Below, piece by piece: positions 1 to 7,050 of a stretch of 8,504 nucleotides of DNA. Below the pieces are notes generated by a model that was given only the letters and a program-made list of their open reading frames with translations, was not told where the DNA came from and searched no databases. Both the position numbers and the translations under genes were made by a program. Each line of letters opens with the position of its first letter. Position 1 is the first letter of the stretch. The stretch is from Comamonadaceae bacterium (GTDB lineage Bacteria; Pseudomonadota; Gammaproteobacteria; Burkholderiales; Burkholderiaceae_C), in assembly GCA_947478935.1 (NCBI GenBank), contig CANJXV010000099.1:1-8504 (forward strand). The letters are read 5' to 3'.

Positions 1-501
1 GAGGCCAAGGTGCTGCGCCTCGAAATGCATACGGTGCTCAAGCAGGTGGACTACGACTACCAGCGCATGCAGTACAACACCGTAGTCTCGGGCACCATGA
101 AGATGCTCAATGCGCTGGAAGACTTTAAGGGACACCACACGCCCGATGGCCTGGTGGCACTGGCCGAAGGCTTTGGTATGTTGCTGCGCGTGCTGTACCC
201 AGCCACGCCGCATCTGGCGCATGCGCTGTGGGAGGAACTGGGCTTTGCAAAGCAAGGCGGCGATTTACTCGATGCCGCCTGGCCTGCCGTGGATGCAGGC
301 GCTTTAGTGCAAGACGAAATTTCGCTGGTGCTGCAAATCAATGGCAAATTGCGCGGCGCTTTGCTGGTGCCATCAGAGGCATCGCGTGAAGCCATTGAAG
401 CACTAGCGCTGCAAAACGCCACGGTACAAAGTTTTGCCCAAGGCGTAGCGCCGAAAAAAGTCGTAGTGGTACCCGGTCGTTTGGTCAATGTGGTGCTCTA
501 G
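1..501 (+). CDS. leuS: Leucyl-tRNA synthetase, C-terminal fragment (5' end outside the window)
   Basis: LeuRS is a cytoplasmic class I aminoacyl-tRNA synthetase that charges tRNA-Leu with leucine. The reading frame is open from base 1 (Glu-Ala-Lys-Val) to a TAG stop, so 166 residues of a protein usually about 860-880 long are visible. Residues 1 to about 90 belong to the helical anticodon-binding domain, with the stretch [19 protein letters not shown] and the later [11 protein letters not shown] typical of bacterial LeuRS. Residues from about 108 to 166 form the small C-terminal domain that contacts the tRNA elbow. Its landmarks are [10 protein letters not shown] and the ending [13 protein letters not shown], matching the VQVNGKVR...VPGKLLNLVV pattern of E. 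coli LeuRS. The catalytic HIGH and KMSKS motifs and the editing domain lie upstream of the window. It is the first gene of the visible leuS-lptE-holA cluster. Recognition is from family motifs and is firm. No frameshift or truncation is seen. Confidence 0.96.
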   Translation, partial: EAKVLRLEMHTVLKQVDYDYQRMQYNTVVSGTMKMLNALEDFKGHHTPDGLVALAEGFGMLLRVLYPATPHLAHALWEELGFAKQGGDLLDAAWPAVDAGALVQDEISLVLQINGKLRGALLVPSEASREAIEALALQNATVQSFAQGVAPKKVVVVPGRLVNVVL

Positions 502-515
502 ATGCTGTCAATAGC

Positions 516-1091
516 ATGATGCAATCATCGCTTCGTACCCTGGCTGTGTGGATGGCGCGTGGCTTACCCGGTTGGCGCAATGCCATGGTGCGCGCACGCT
601 GGCCGGTGCTGGCGCTGGTGCTGTCGACAACGCTATTACAAGGCTGCGGTTTTGCATTGCGCGGTGCGCCCACCTACGTGTTTAACACGGTGGCGGTTAC
701 GCCCGAGCGTTCGGGTGGCGTGGCTGCGGAGTTGTCGCGCTTGATGGGTACCCGAGTGCGCCCTGCGGTAACGGCTGAGGACGACATAGCGCCCGATGCG
801 ATGGTGGAAGTGCTGAGCGACTCGCGCCAAAAAGTGGTGGTGGGTGTGAATGCGGCGGGCCTGATACGCGAGTTTGAGTTGCGCCTTACGGTACGCTTTT
901 CGGTGCGTACGCCCCAAGGCAAGGTCTTGATTGAGCCGACCGATATTCGCCTGGAGCGCAGCGTGAGTTTTAACGAGGCCACGGTATTGTCCAAAGAAAC
1001 CGAAGAGATCATGCTCTGGCGCGCGATGCAGACCGACGCGGTGCAGCAAATCGTGCGCCGCCTGGCGGCGATTAAATCTTTGGCGCCTTAA
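516..1091 (+). CDS. lptE: LPS-assembly lipoprotein LptE
   Basis: LptE (formerly RlpB) is an outer-membrane lipoprotein that plugs the LptD barrel and helps insert lipopolysaccharide into the outer leaflet. The longest frame gives 191 residues. A hydrophobic signal segment (residues 29-41) ends in the lipobox LLQGC, so Cys44 is the predicted lipidated residue, followed by GFALRG, the usual start of mature LptE. The C-terminal part (about 145-190) shows the family pattern SFNEATVLSKETEE followed by LWRAMQTDAVQQIVRRLAA. The gene begins 14 nt after the leuS stop and ends 12 nt before holA, as in the leuS-lptE-holA order of E. coli. The start is uncertain. The ATG at 516 gives an unusually long pre-signal segment and has no clear Shine-Dalgarno sequence. 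The ATG at 585 (residue 24) would give a standard 20-residue signal peptide (MVRARWPVLALVLSTTLLQG) before the Cys, and 552 is a third option. Identity is confident; the start is not. Confidence 0.9.
   Translation: MMQSSLRTLAVWMARGLPGWRNAMVRARWPVLALVLSTTLLQGCGFALRGAPTYVFNTVAVTPERSGGVAAELSRLMGTRVRPAVTAEDDIAPDAMVEVLSDSRQKVVVGVNAAGLIREFELRLTVRFSVRTPQGKVLIEPTDIRLERSVSFNEATVLSKETEEIMLWRAMQTDAVQQIVRRLAAIKSLAP
645..647 (+). other. Predicted lipidation site, LptE lipobox cysteine
   Basis: The TGC codon encodes Cys44 of the longest lptE frame and closes the lipobox Leu-Leu-Gln-Gly-Cys. By established lipoprotein biology, Lgt would add diacylglycerol here and signal peptidase II would cut just before the Cys. 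The residue after Cys is Gly, not Asp, so the Lol sorting rule predicts the outer membrane, as expected for LptE. This site places the signal peptide and is the main argument for a start codon nearer than 516. Confidence 0.85.
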
Positions 1092-1103
1092 GGCTGGCGC
1101 GCC

Positions 1104-2207
1104 ATGCAATTAGCGCCTTCGCAACTGGGCCGGCATTTGGAGCGCGGACTCAAAAGCCTGTACACCCTCCACGGCGATGAGCCGCTGCTACAACAAGAAG
1201 CCCTGGACGCACTGCGTTCCCATGCACGCACCCAAGGCTTTACCGAGCGCAGCGCGCACATGGTCTCGGGCGCGCATTTCGACTGGAGTGAAGTGCTTGC
1301 CGCTAGTGGCAGCATGAGTTTGTTTGCGGACAAACAAATCATTGAAATTCGTATTCCCAGCGGCAAGCCGGGTAAAGAAGGCAGCGTCGCCTTGCAACAA
1401 ATTGCCGAACAAGCGCAAGGCAATGATGCAGTGCTCAGCATCATCTTGTTGCCGCGCTTGGATAAAGCCACTAAAGCTGCGGCCTGGTTTAGCGCCTTAG
1501 AAAACTGCGGTGTGACGTTGCAAGTAGACCCGGTGGAACGCAAAGACCTGCCCGCCTGGATTGCGCAACGCCTGGGCGCCCAAGGCTTGCGGGTAGCTGC
1601 GGGCGAAGAAGGGCAGCGCACATTGCAATTTTTTGCGGACCGGGTGGAAGGTAATTTGCTCGCCGCGCACCAAGAGGTACAAAAGCTCGCTTTGCTGTTT
1701 GCGCCCAATGCGCAAAGCGGCGGAGTGCTCAGTTGGGAGCAGGTGGAAAGCGCGGTGCTCAATGTGGCGCGTTACGACGTATTCAAGCTCAGTGAAGCGG
1801 TGCTGGCCGGGCAGCCGCTGCGCGTGCAGCGCATGCTCGAAGGCCTGCAAGCCGAGGGCGAGGCAGAGGTACTGGTGCACTACACCCTGGCCGAAGACAT
1901 ACGCGCTTTAAAGCGCGTCAAAGACGCCATGGCCCAGGGCCGCCCGCTGCCGCTGGCCTTGCGCGAGAACCGCATCTGGGGTAACAAAGAGCGCTTGTTT
2001 GAGCGCGTGCTGCCGCGCATCAGCGCGCCCCAGCTGGCCCAATTGCTGCAAGCGGCGCATACGGTGGACGGCATCATCAAAGGCCTCAAGCAGCCCGATT
2101 GGCCCGCCAGCGGTTGGCAGGCGCTGCATCGGTTGGCGCTGGATTTGTGCCACTTGGCGGCGCCGCCTACGCCGGCTTCCTCGCGCGCCGCACATGCCAG
2201 TGCTTAA
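1104..2207 (+). CDS. holA: DNA polymerase III subunit delta (clamp-loader wrench subunit)
   Basis: HolA is the delta subunit of the clamp loader, the part that opens the beta sliding clamp so it can be loaded on primed DNA. The protein has 367 residues, slightly longer than E. coli delta (343). Residues 18-37 ([20 protein letters not shown]) match the opening of the family, an AAA+-like domain without ATPase motifs. Residues 71-74 read Met-Ser-Leu-Phe. Leu73 and Phe74 fall at the same numbers as the two E. coli delta residues known to bind the beta-clamp pocket, so clamp binding should be intact. Residues 176-198 ([20 protein letters not shown]) are the conserved helix pair before the third, C-terminal collar domain (about 215-350). 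The tail after 350 is low-complexity, Ala/Pro/Ser-rich. The start ATG lies 12 nt after the lptE stop, with an AAGG (1090-1093) as a plausible ribosome site. It lies within the leuS-lptE-holA cluster. Confidence 0.95.
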   Translation: MQLAPSQLGRHLERGLKSLYTLHGDEPLLQQEALDALRSHARTQGFTERSAHMVSGAHFDWSEVLAASGSMSLFADKQIIEIRIPSGKPGKEGSVALQQIAEQAQGNDAVLSIILLPRLDKATKAAAWFSALENCGVTLQVDPVERKDLPAWIAQRLGAQGLRVAAGEEGQRTLQFFADRVEGNLLAAHQEVQKLALLFAPNAQSGGVLSWEQVESAVLNVARYDVFKLSEAVLAGQPLRVQRMLEGLQAEGEAEVLVHYTLAEDIRALKRVKDAMAQGRPLPLALRENRIWGNKERLFERVLPRISAPQLAQLLQAAHTVDGIIKGLKQPDWPASGWQALHRLALDLCHLAAPPTPASSRAAHASA

Positions 2208-2225
2208 GCTATTTAATGTGTGCGC

Positions 2226-2252
2226 TTGCCCCTGCAATGCGGAAACTACACT
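2226..2252 (+). promoter_or_regulatory. Weak candidate promoter for proA
   Basis: Within the 68-bp holA-proA gap, TTGCCC (2226-2231) and TACACT (2247-2252) are separated by 15 bp and resemble sigma-70 -35 and -10 boxes (4 of 6 matches each). The spacing is shorter than the preferred 17 bp, so this is only a weak candidate. If it is real, transcription would begin near 2259, just upstream of the ATG at 2276. It would then exclude the two earlier in-frame ATGs (2216 and 2237) as starts on that transcript. Confidence 0.2.
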
Positions 2253-2275
2253 TGGACTTCATTGAGAACCCAGCC

Positions 2276-3562
2276 ATGCACACCTCTGTTGCCAACCCCA
2301 TCGAAACCACGCGCCTGTTGGGCGCGCAGGCTAAAGCGGCCTCTAGCGCCATGGCGCGCGCCAGTGCGGCGGACAAAAACCGGGCGCTGTTGGCCCTGGC
2401 CGGCTTGCTGCGCGAAAACACCCAAGCCCTGCAAGTAGACAACGCCAAAGACTTGGAGCGCGCCGTCGCCGCTGGGCTGGCCGCGCCACTGGTGGACCGC
2501 CTGCGCCTGACGCCCAAAGTGTTGGAAACCTGCGCCCAGGGTTGCGAGCAGTTGGCCGCCATGCCGGAAATCATTGGCGAAATTAGCGGTCTGCGCCAGC
2601 AGCCCAGCGGCATCCGTGTGGGGCAGATGCGCGTACCTATCGGGGTCTTCGGTATGATTTTCGAGAGCCGGCCCAACGTCACCATCGAGGCCGCCAGCCT
2701 GTCCATCAAAAGCGGCAACGCCTGTATCTTGCGTGGCGGCTCTGAAGCCATCGACTCCAACAAAGCGCTGGCCTTGCTGGTGGGCAAAGCACTGACGCAA
2801 GCGGGCTTGCCCACGGATGCGGTGCAATTGGTGCAAACCACTGACCGCGCGGTGGTGGGCGAGTTGATCGCCATGCCGCAGTTTGTGGATGTGATCATCC
2901 CGCGCGGTGGCAAAAGTTTGATCGAGCGCATCAGCCGCGATGCCAAAGTACCGGTCATCAAACACCTGGACGGCAACTGCCACACTTACGTGGACGACCC
3001 TTGCGACATCGCCATGGCCGTGACGGTGGCAGACAACGCCAAGACCCAAAAATACAGCCCCTGCAATGCCAGCGAAGGCCTACTGGTGGCGCGTGCTGTG
3101 GCGGCGCAGTTTTTGCCGCAAATCGGCGCCATCTATGCGGCCAAGGGAGTGGAGATGCGCTGCTGCCCCGAGTCCAAAGCCCTGCTCGCAGGTTTGCCCG
3201 GCGCACAGCTGCAAGATGCCACCGAGCAAGACTGGTTTGAAGAATACCTGGCGCCCATCATCAGCATCAAAGTGGTCGATGGCCTGGACGCGGCCATTGC
3301 GCACATCAACCACTACTCCAGCCACCACACCGACGCCATCCTCACCCGCGACCACATGCACGCCCAGCGCTTTTTGCGCGAAGTGGACTCGGCCAGCGTG
3401 ATGGTCAACACCAGCACCCGCTTTGCCGACGGCTTCGAATACGGCTTGGGCGCCGAAATCGGCATCTCCACCGACAAATTCCACGCCCGCGGCCCGGTGG
3501 GCATCGAGGGCCTGACCTCGCTCAAGTACGTGGTGCTGGGGCAGGGGGAAGTGCGGGGCTAA
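2276..3562 (+). CDS. proA: Gamma-glutamyl phosphate reductase (glutamate-5-semialdehyde dehydrogenase)
   Basis: ProA reduces gamma-glutamyl phosphate to glutamate-5-semialdehyde with NADPH, the second step of proline synthesis in the cytoplasm. It belongs to the aldehyde dehydrogenase superfamily. From the ATG at 2276 the protein has 428 residues, close to the family norm of about 417-430. Visible landmarks are the cofactor-binding region [20 protein letters not shown], the stretch [14 protein letters not shown], the segment [16 protein letters not shown], the catalytic Cys263 in [13 protein letters not shown], and [13 protein letters not shown] near residues 342-354. A further element is the C-terminal [17 protein letters not shown]. 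The frame stays open 59 codons upstream into holA, but that extension is not ProA-like. The chosen ATG puts the family N-terminus ([12 protein letters not shown]) in place and has GAGAA 7 nt before it. Its partner kinase gene proB is not adjacent in this window, unlike in bacteria with a proBA operon. Confidence 0.95.
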   Translation: MHTSVANPIETTRLLGAQAKAASSAMARASAADKNRALLALAGLLRENTQALQVDNAKDLERAVAAGLAAPLVDRLRLTPKVLETCAQGCEQLAAMPEIIGEISGLRQQPSGIRVGQMRVPIGVFGMIFESRPNVTIEAASLSIKSGNACILRGGSEAIDSNKALALLVGKALTQAGLPTDAVQLVQTTDRAVVGELIAMPQFVDVIIPRGGKSLIERISRDAKVPVIKHLDGNCHTYVDDPCDIAMAVTVADNAKTQKYSPCNASEGLLVARAVAAQFLPQIGAIYAAKGVEMRCCPESKALLAGLPGAQLQDATEQDWFEEYLAPIISIKVVDGLDAAIAHINHYSSHHTDAILTRDHMHAQRFLREVDSASVMVNTSTRFADGFEYGLGAEIGISTDKFHARGPVGIEGLTSLKYVVLGQGEVRG

Positions 3563-3581
3563 TTCATCGCCGCAGATGGCT

Positions 3582-3610
3582 GCCAAACGGCCAAGTTGGC
3601 GAATTTTCTC
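3582..3610 (+). terminator. Weak terminator-like hairpin after proA
   Basis: GCCAA (3582-3586) pairs with TTGGC (3596-3600) across a 9-nt loop and is followed by GAATTTTCTC. A second copy of GCCAA (3590-3594) could pair with the same right arm but leaves only one base between. The stem is short and the T run is broken, so this may be a poor or non-functional terminator. Its position 20 nt after the proA stop and before the candidate gshA promoter is where an end of transcription would be expected. Confidence 0.22.
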
Positions 3611-3639
3611 TACCTAGTGTCGCAAAGTCCGTATTGCTC

Positions 3640-3667
3640 TTGAATATTTGGGCAAGGGCACCATATT
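3640..3667 (+). promoter_or_regulatory. Candidate sigma-70 promoter for gshA
   Basis: TTGAAT (3640-3645) and CATATT (3662-3667) lie 16 bp apart, each matching 4 of 6 consensus bases. Transcription would start near 3674, leaving an untranslated leader of about 48 nt before the gshA ATG at 3722. The local sequence is more AT-rich than the surrounding genes, which supports a promoter here. No other pair with good spacing was found in this gap. Confidence 0.33.
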
Positions 3668-3685
3668 TGTCACGCTGGCCTGACA
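3668..3685 (+). promoter_or_regulatory. Inverted repeat TGTCA-N8-TGACA upstream of gshA
   Basis: TGTCA (3668-3672) and TGACA (3681-3685) are exact inverted copies separated by 8 bases, a centre-to-centre spacing of 13 bp. That is compatible with a dimeric regulator, or with a weak hairpin at the start of the leader. It overlaps the predicted transcription start, where a repressor would act. No regulator can be named from this sequence, and a match this short may be chance. Confidence 0.25.
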
Positions 3686-3721
3686 GAATCGGCCGTAGAC
3701 TTCGCTTCAAAATCGCCCACT

Positions 3722-5008
3722 ATGGTTCCCCACCTCGTCACCGCCCTGACCGGCCCTATCAATGAACTGGAGCAGCGCCTGTTGGACACCATGCCGGCGA
3801 TTGAGCGCTGGTTCCGGCTGGAGTGGATGGAGCACACGCCGCCCTTCTATACCTCGGTGGATGTGCGCAATGCCGGCTTCAAGCTGGCGCCTGTCGATAC
3901 CGACTTTTATCCCAACGGCTGGAACAACCTGACCCCCGAGATGCTGCCACTGGCGGTGCAGGCGGCGATGGTGGCCATCGAGAAAATCTGCCCCGAGGCG
4001 CGCAATCTGCTCATCATCCCTGAGCACAACATCCGCAGCACCTTTTACCTGAGCAATCTGGCACAGCTGCGCCGCATATTCCACATGGCGGGGCTCAATG
4101 TGCGCATCGGATCGATCAGCCCGGAGATCAAGAAAAGCACGGTTATCGAATTGCCCGGCGGCGAAAGCATCACGCTAGAGCCGGTACTGCGCAATAAAGG
4201 ACGCATCGGCGTCAAAGACTTTGATCCTTGCACCATCTTGCTCAATAACGACTTGGCGGCGGGCATCCCCGGCATTTTGGAAGATTTGCACCAGCAATAC
4301 CTGCTGCCACCCCTGCACGCCAGCTGGGCAGTGCGGCGCAAAAGCACGCATTTCGCCTGTTACGAAGAAATCGCCAAGCGCTTTGGCAAGCTCACCGGCA
4401 TCGACCCCTGGCTGATCAACCCGCTGTATGAAAGCTGCGGCGATGTCGATCTCGCCGATGCCAAAGGCTTGGCTGCCTTAAGTGCGCGTGTGGATTCGAC
4501 CTTGAGCAAGGTGCGCCGCAAGTACAAGGAATATGGCATCAAGGAAAAGCCTTTTGTCATCGTCAAGGCCGACAACAGCAGCAGCGGCATGGGCCTCATG
4601 ACTTTGCGCGACGCCAAGCAAGTGCCTGACTTGGTGGCGCGCACTCAGGCGACGCAGCCGCAGAGCGAGGGCCTGCTTCAGCTGATCGTGCAAGAGGGCG
4701 TGCTGACCCACGAGCGCATGAACGACGCCGTAGCCGAGCCAGTGGTCTACATGATGGACCGCTATGTGGTCGGCGGTTTTTACCGGATCCACGCCGATCG
4801 CGGCGTGGACGAAAACCTGAGTGCCCCTGGCTCTTTGTATGTGCCCTTGGCCTTTGGGCCTAGCACCCAACTGCCGCAACTGGGCGTGCGCCCCGGCGCC
4901 AGCGAACCCAACCGCTTTTATATGTATGGCGTGGTGGGACGCCTGGCGATGCTGGCCGCCAGCTACGAGCTGGAAGGCACCGATCCGATGGCCGACGAGG
5001 ATGATTAG
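3722..5008 (+). CDS. gshA: Glutamate-cysteine ligase, proteobacterial GshA family
   Basis: The enzyme joins glutamate and cysteine with ATP to give gamma-glutamylcysteine, the first step of glutathione synthesis in the cytoplasm. The protein has 428 residues and matches the GshA family first recognised in Acidithiobacillus ferrooxidans (TIGR02049, Pfam GshA), common in betaproteobacteria. It does not match the roughly 518-residue E. coli enzyme. Recognisable blocks are EWMEHTPPFYTSVDVRNAGF (34-53), KLAPVDTDFYPNGWNNL (54-70), LLIIPEHNIRSTFYLSNL (96-113), and LLNNDLAAGIPGILEDL (173-189). Further blocks are HASWAVRRKSTHF (199-211), FVIVKADNSSSGMGLMTLRD (278-297, ATP-grasp-like), and GGFYRIHADRGVDENLSAPG (351-370). 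The tail is acidic (MADEDD). No clear Shine-Dalgarno sequence precedes the ATG, but this start gives the normal N-terminus (LVTALTGPINELE). gshB lies about 3.3 kb downstream, beyond two transporter genes, instead of directly next to it. Confidence 0.95.
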   Translation: MVPHLVTALTGPINELEQRLLDTMPAIERWFRLEWMEHTPPFYTSVDVRNAGFKLAPVDTDFYPNGWNNLTPEMLPLAVQAAMVAIEKICPEARNLLIIPEHNIRSTFYLSNLAQLRRIFHMAGLNVRIGSISPEIKKSTVIELPGGESITLEPVLRNKGRIGVKDFDPCTILLNNDLAAGIPGILEDLHQQYLLPPLHASWAVRRKSTHFACYEEIAKRFGKLTGIDPWLINPLYESCGDVDLADAKGLAALSARVDSTLSKVRRKYKEYGIKEKPFVIVKADNSSSGMGLMTLRDAKQVPDLVARTQATQPQSEGLLQLIVQEGVLTHERMNDAVAEPVVYMMDRYVVGGFYRIHADRGVDENLSAPGSLYVPLAFGPSTQLPQLGVRPGASEPNRFYMYGVVGRLAMLAASYELEGTDPMADEDD

Positions 5009-5031
5009 CCTGCCCGGGAGGGCGTAGCTTT

Positions 5032-5052
5032 GTCGCAGTAGCGACTTTTCTT
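5032..5052 (+). terminator. Candidate intrinsic terminator after gshA
   Basis: GTCGC (5032-5036), loop AGTA, and GCGAC (5041-5045) form a perfect 5-bp hairpin with a tetraloop, followed at once by TTTTCTT. It lies 23 nt after the gshA stop codon. The stem is short for a strong intrinsic terminator and the T run is interrupted by one C, so termination may be partial. If it works, gshA is separated from kup and kup needs its own promoter. Confidence 0.42.
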
Positions 5053-5079
5053 GCTGCATTGCAACATATTTTTTAGTTT
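5046..5079 (+). promoter_or_regulatory. AT-rich stretch upstream of kup, possible promoter region
   Basis: This is the most AT-rich stretch in the gshA-kup spacer and holds CATATT (5065-5070) and TATTTT (5067-5072), either of which could act as a -10 box. I could not find a convincing -35 box at the right distance from either. TTGCTG (5051-5056) fits only with a poor -10, TAGTTT (5074-5079), at 17 bp. A promoter for kup-benE is likely on position alone, but its boxes are not defined. Confidence 0.2.
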
Positions 5080-5121
5080 GGCCTAGCCAAGCGGGGCGGA
5101 AACGGTGTTTGCCGTAGCACA

Positions 5122-7044
5122 ATGGCGCTCCCCGCGACAACCGAATCCGCGCCGCTTTTGTGGCCGGTGCAACTTGTGTCTCCACAAAAATCATCACTCA
5201 CGGCCATGACCATTGGCGCCATTGGCGTGGTCTATGGCGACATCGGCACCAGCGTGCTGTACGCGCTCAAAGAAGTATTCGGATCCGGGCATGTGCCCTT
5301 TACCCCGGACAATGTGTATGGCATCTTGTCCATGATTTTTTGGACGCTGACCATCATCGTCTCTCTCAAATACGTGGTGCTGGTGCTACGCGCCGACAAC
5401 GCAGGCGAGGGCGGCCTGATCGCCATGTTGGCACTGGCTTCGCAAGCGGTTAAGGACAGGCCGGTGTTGCGCCGGGTCTTGCTCAACGTAGGCATTTTTG
5501 GCACCTGTTTGTTTTATGGCGATGGGGTGATTACCCCGGCGATTTCAGTGTTGGGCGCAGTCGAAGGTTTGGAAGTTATTTCGCCGCGTTTTGTGAAATA
5601 TGTGGTGCCGCTGACCCTGGTGATTTTGTTCGGTCTGTTTTGGGTGCAAAAGCGTGGCACGACGGGTATTGGCAAATTTTTCGGCCCCATCACTTTGGTC
5701 TGGTTTGCGGTTATTGGCGCCCTGGGTTTGTTTCATATCGCGGCGAACCCAGCCATCTTATTGGCACTTAGCCCCCATTACGCCGCGCTCTTTATCTGGG
5801 AGAACCCGGGCGTCACTTTTATCTTGCTGGGCGCGGTCGTCTTGTGCGTGACCGGCGCGGAGGCTTTGTATGCCGACCTGGGCCACTTCGGTAAAAAACC
5901 GATCCGCCTGGCCTGGTTCATGGTGGTCATGCCATCGCTGACATTGAACTATTTCGGCCAAGGCGCCCTACTGCTGGCCAACCCGGCCGCGGTAAAAAAT
6001 CCGTTTTATATGATGGCGCCAGATTGGGCACTGATCCCTCTGGTCGTACTGGCCACGGCGGCGGCGGTGATTGCTTCGCAGGCTTTGATCACCGGCGCAT
6101 TTAGCGTAACCAAGCAGGTGATTCAACTAGGCTATTTGCCGCGCCTGAACTTAATCCACACAAGCGCGCGCGAGGCGGGGCAGATTTACATACCTTCGGT
6201 GAACTGGGGCTTGTTTGTGGTGATTGTGCTGGCCGTGGGCATGTTCAAGTCGTCTAGCAATTTGGCGGCGGCTTATGGCATTGCGGTGTGTACCGACATG
6301 CTGATAACCACCATCTTGACCTTTTTCGTCATCCGTTACCGCTGGAAATACCCGCTGGCTTTGTGCCTCTTGGCCACCGGCTTTTTCTTCGCGGTGGACT
6401 TTGTGTTTTGGGCCTCCAATTTGCTCAAGCTATTCGACGGCGGTTGGTTCCCCTTGGCCATAGGCGCAGTGGTCTTTGTGCTTATGGGCACCTGGAAAGA
6501 CGGACGCGCTTTGCTCAACTCCAAAATCAAGGCGGACGCGCTGGATTTGCGCGGATTTTTGGACTCGGTATTTATCAGTCCGCCTGCCCGGGTGGACGGC
6601 ACGGCGGTATTTCTGAGTGCTGCAGTGGGTACGGTGCCCAATGCGCTCTTGCATAACTTGAAACACAACAAGGTGCTGCACGCGACCAATTTGTTTGTGA
6701 CCGTGCGCAACCATGAAGTACCCTGGATCGGCTTGGATAAGCGCATCGAAATCGAGCGCTTGGGCCATGACTGCTGGCAGGTGCTGATCCACTACGGTTT
6801 TAAGAATGACCCGGATGTTCCCAAAGCATTGCAGCAACTCAAGGGCAGGGGCGTGGCCTTGGTGCCCATGTCCACTAGCTTTTTTCTTTCTCGTGATACC
6901 GTGGTTCCCGTATTGGGCGAGGGCATGGCGCCCTGGCGCGAAAAACTGTTTGCCCAAATGCACCACAACGCCAGCAGCGCTGCGGACTTTTTGAACCTGC
7001 CTAATAACTCGGTAGTCGAGATGGGCTCCAAGATAGAAATTTAG
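5122..7044 (+). CDS. kup: KUP/HAK-family low-affinity potassium uptake protein
   Basis: Kup brings K+ into the cell, probably with protons, and sits in the inner membrane. The protein has 640 residues, the usual size (about 620-640). An N-terminal tail of roughly 25 residues precedes a membrane domain of about 12 helices (about 25-458), which is followed by a cytoplasmic C-terminal domain (about 459-640). Family signatures are [19 protein letters not shown] (35-53), [14 protein letters not shown] (131-144), [14 protein letters not shown] (244-257), [10 protein letters not shown] (353-362) and FDGGWFPL (438-445). In the C-terminal domain, [16 protein letters not shown] (545-560) and [10 protein letters not shown] (587-596) are present. 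Asp40, in the first signature, aligns by motif with Asp23 of E. coli Kup, an acidic residue needed for transport. The ATG at 5122 has no evident Shine-Dalgarno sequence. GTG codons at 5167 and 5176 would give a shorter tail typical of some homologues, so the start is less sure than the identity. The BenE-like gene follows after 6 nt. Confidence 0.95.
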   Translation: MALPATTESAPLLWPVQLVSPQKSSLTAMTIGAIGVVYGDIGTSVLYALKEVFGSGHVPFTPDNVYGILSMIFWTLTIIVSLKYVVLVLRADNAGEGGLIAMLALASQAVKDRPVLRRVLLNVGIFGTCLFYGDGVITPAISVLGAVEGLEVISPRFVKYVVPLTLVILFGLFWVQKRGTTGIGKFFGPITLVWFAVIGALGLFHIAANPAILLALSPHYAALFIWENPGVTFILLGAVVLCVTGAEALYADLGHFGKKPIRLAWFMVVMPSLTLNYFGQGALLLANPAAVKNPFYMMAPDWALIPLVVLATAAAVIASQALITGAFSVTKQVIQLGYLPRLNLIHTSAREAGQIYIPSVNWGLFVVIVLAVGMFKSSSNLAAAYGIAVCTDMLITTILTFFVIRYRWKYPLALCLLATGFFFAVDFVFWASNLLKLFDGGWFPLAIGAVVFVLMGTWKDGRALLNSKIKADALDLRGFLDSVFISPPARVDGTAVFLSAAVGTVPNALLHNLKHNKVLHATNLFVTVRNHEVPWIGLDKRIEIERLGHDCWQVLIHYGFKNDPDVPKALQQLKGRGVALVPMSTSFFLSRDTVVPVLGEGMAPWREKLFAQMHHNASSAADFLNLPNNSVVEMGSKIEI

Positions 7045-7050
7045 CCTACT

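Noticed and set aside
502..519. A five-codon ATG frame (Met-Leu-Ser-Ile-Ala-stop) between leuS and lptE, considered as a leader peptide
   Set aside because: It overlaps the leuS stop, has no ribosome site and no informative codon run; its size is expected by chance.
1088..1762. A 224-codon minus-strand frame opposite holA
   Set aside because: It has no recognisable motif, shadow composition rich in Ser, Ala and Cys, and lies wholly within a well-supported gene.
2209..3049. Two overlapping long minus-strand frames opposite proA (258 and 267 codons)
   Set aside because: Both lie fully antisense to proA, in two different frames, with shadow-like composition and no family motif. Long open frames opposite genes are common at this GC content.
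3563..3721. Possible small RNA or small protein gene in the proA-gshA spacer
   Set aside because: Only 159 bp, with no open frame behind a ribosome site and no strong terminator hairpin. Promoter and operator-like elements explain it well enough.
4478..5197. A 239-codon minus-strand frame spanning the end of gshA, the spacer and the start of kup
   Set aside because: Most of it is antisense to gshA. The part in the spacer crosses the candidate terminator and shows no ribosome site, domain or signal peptide.
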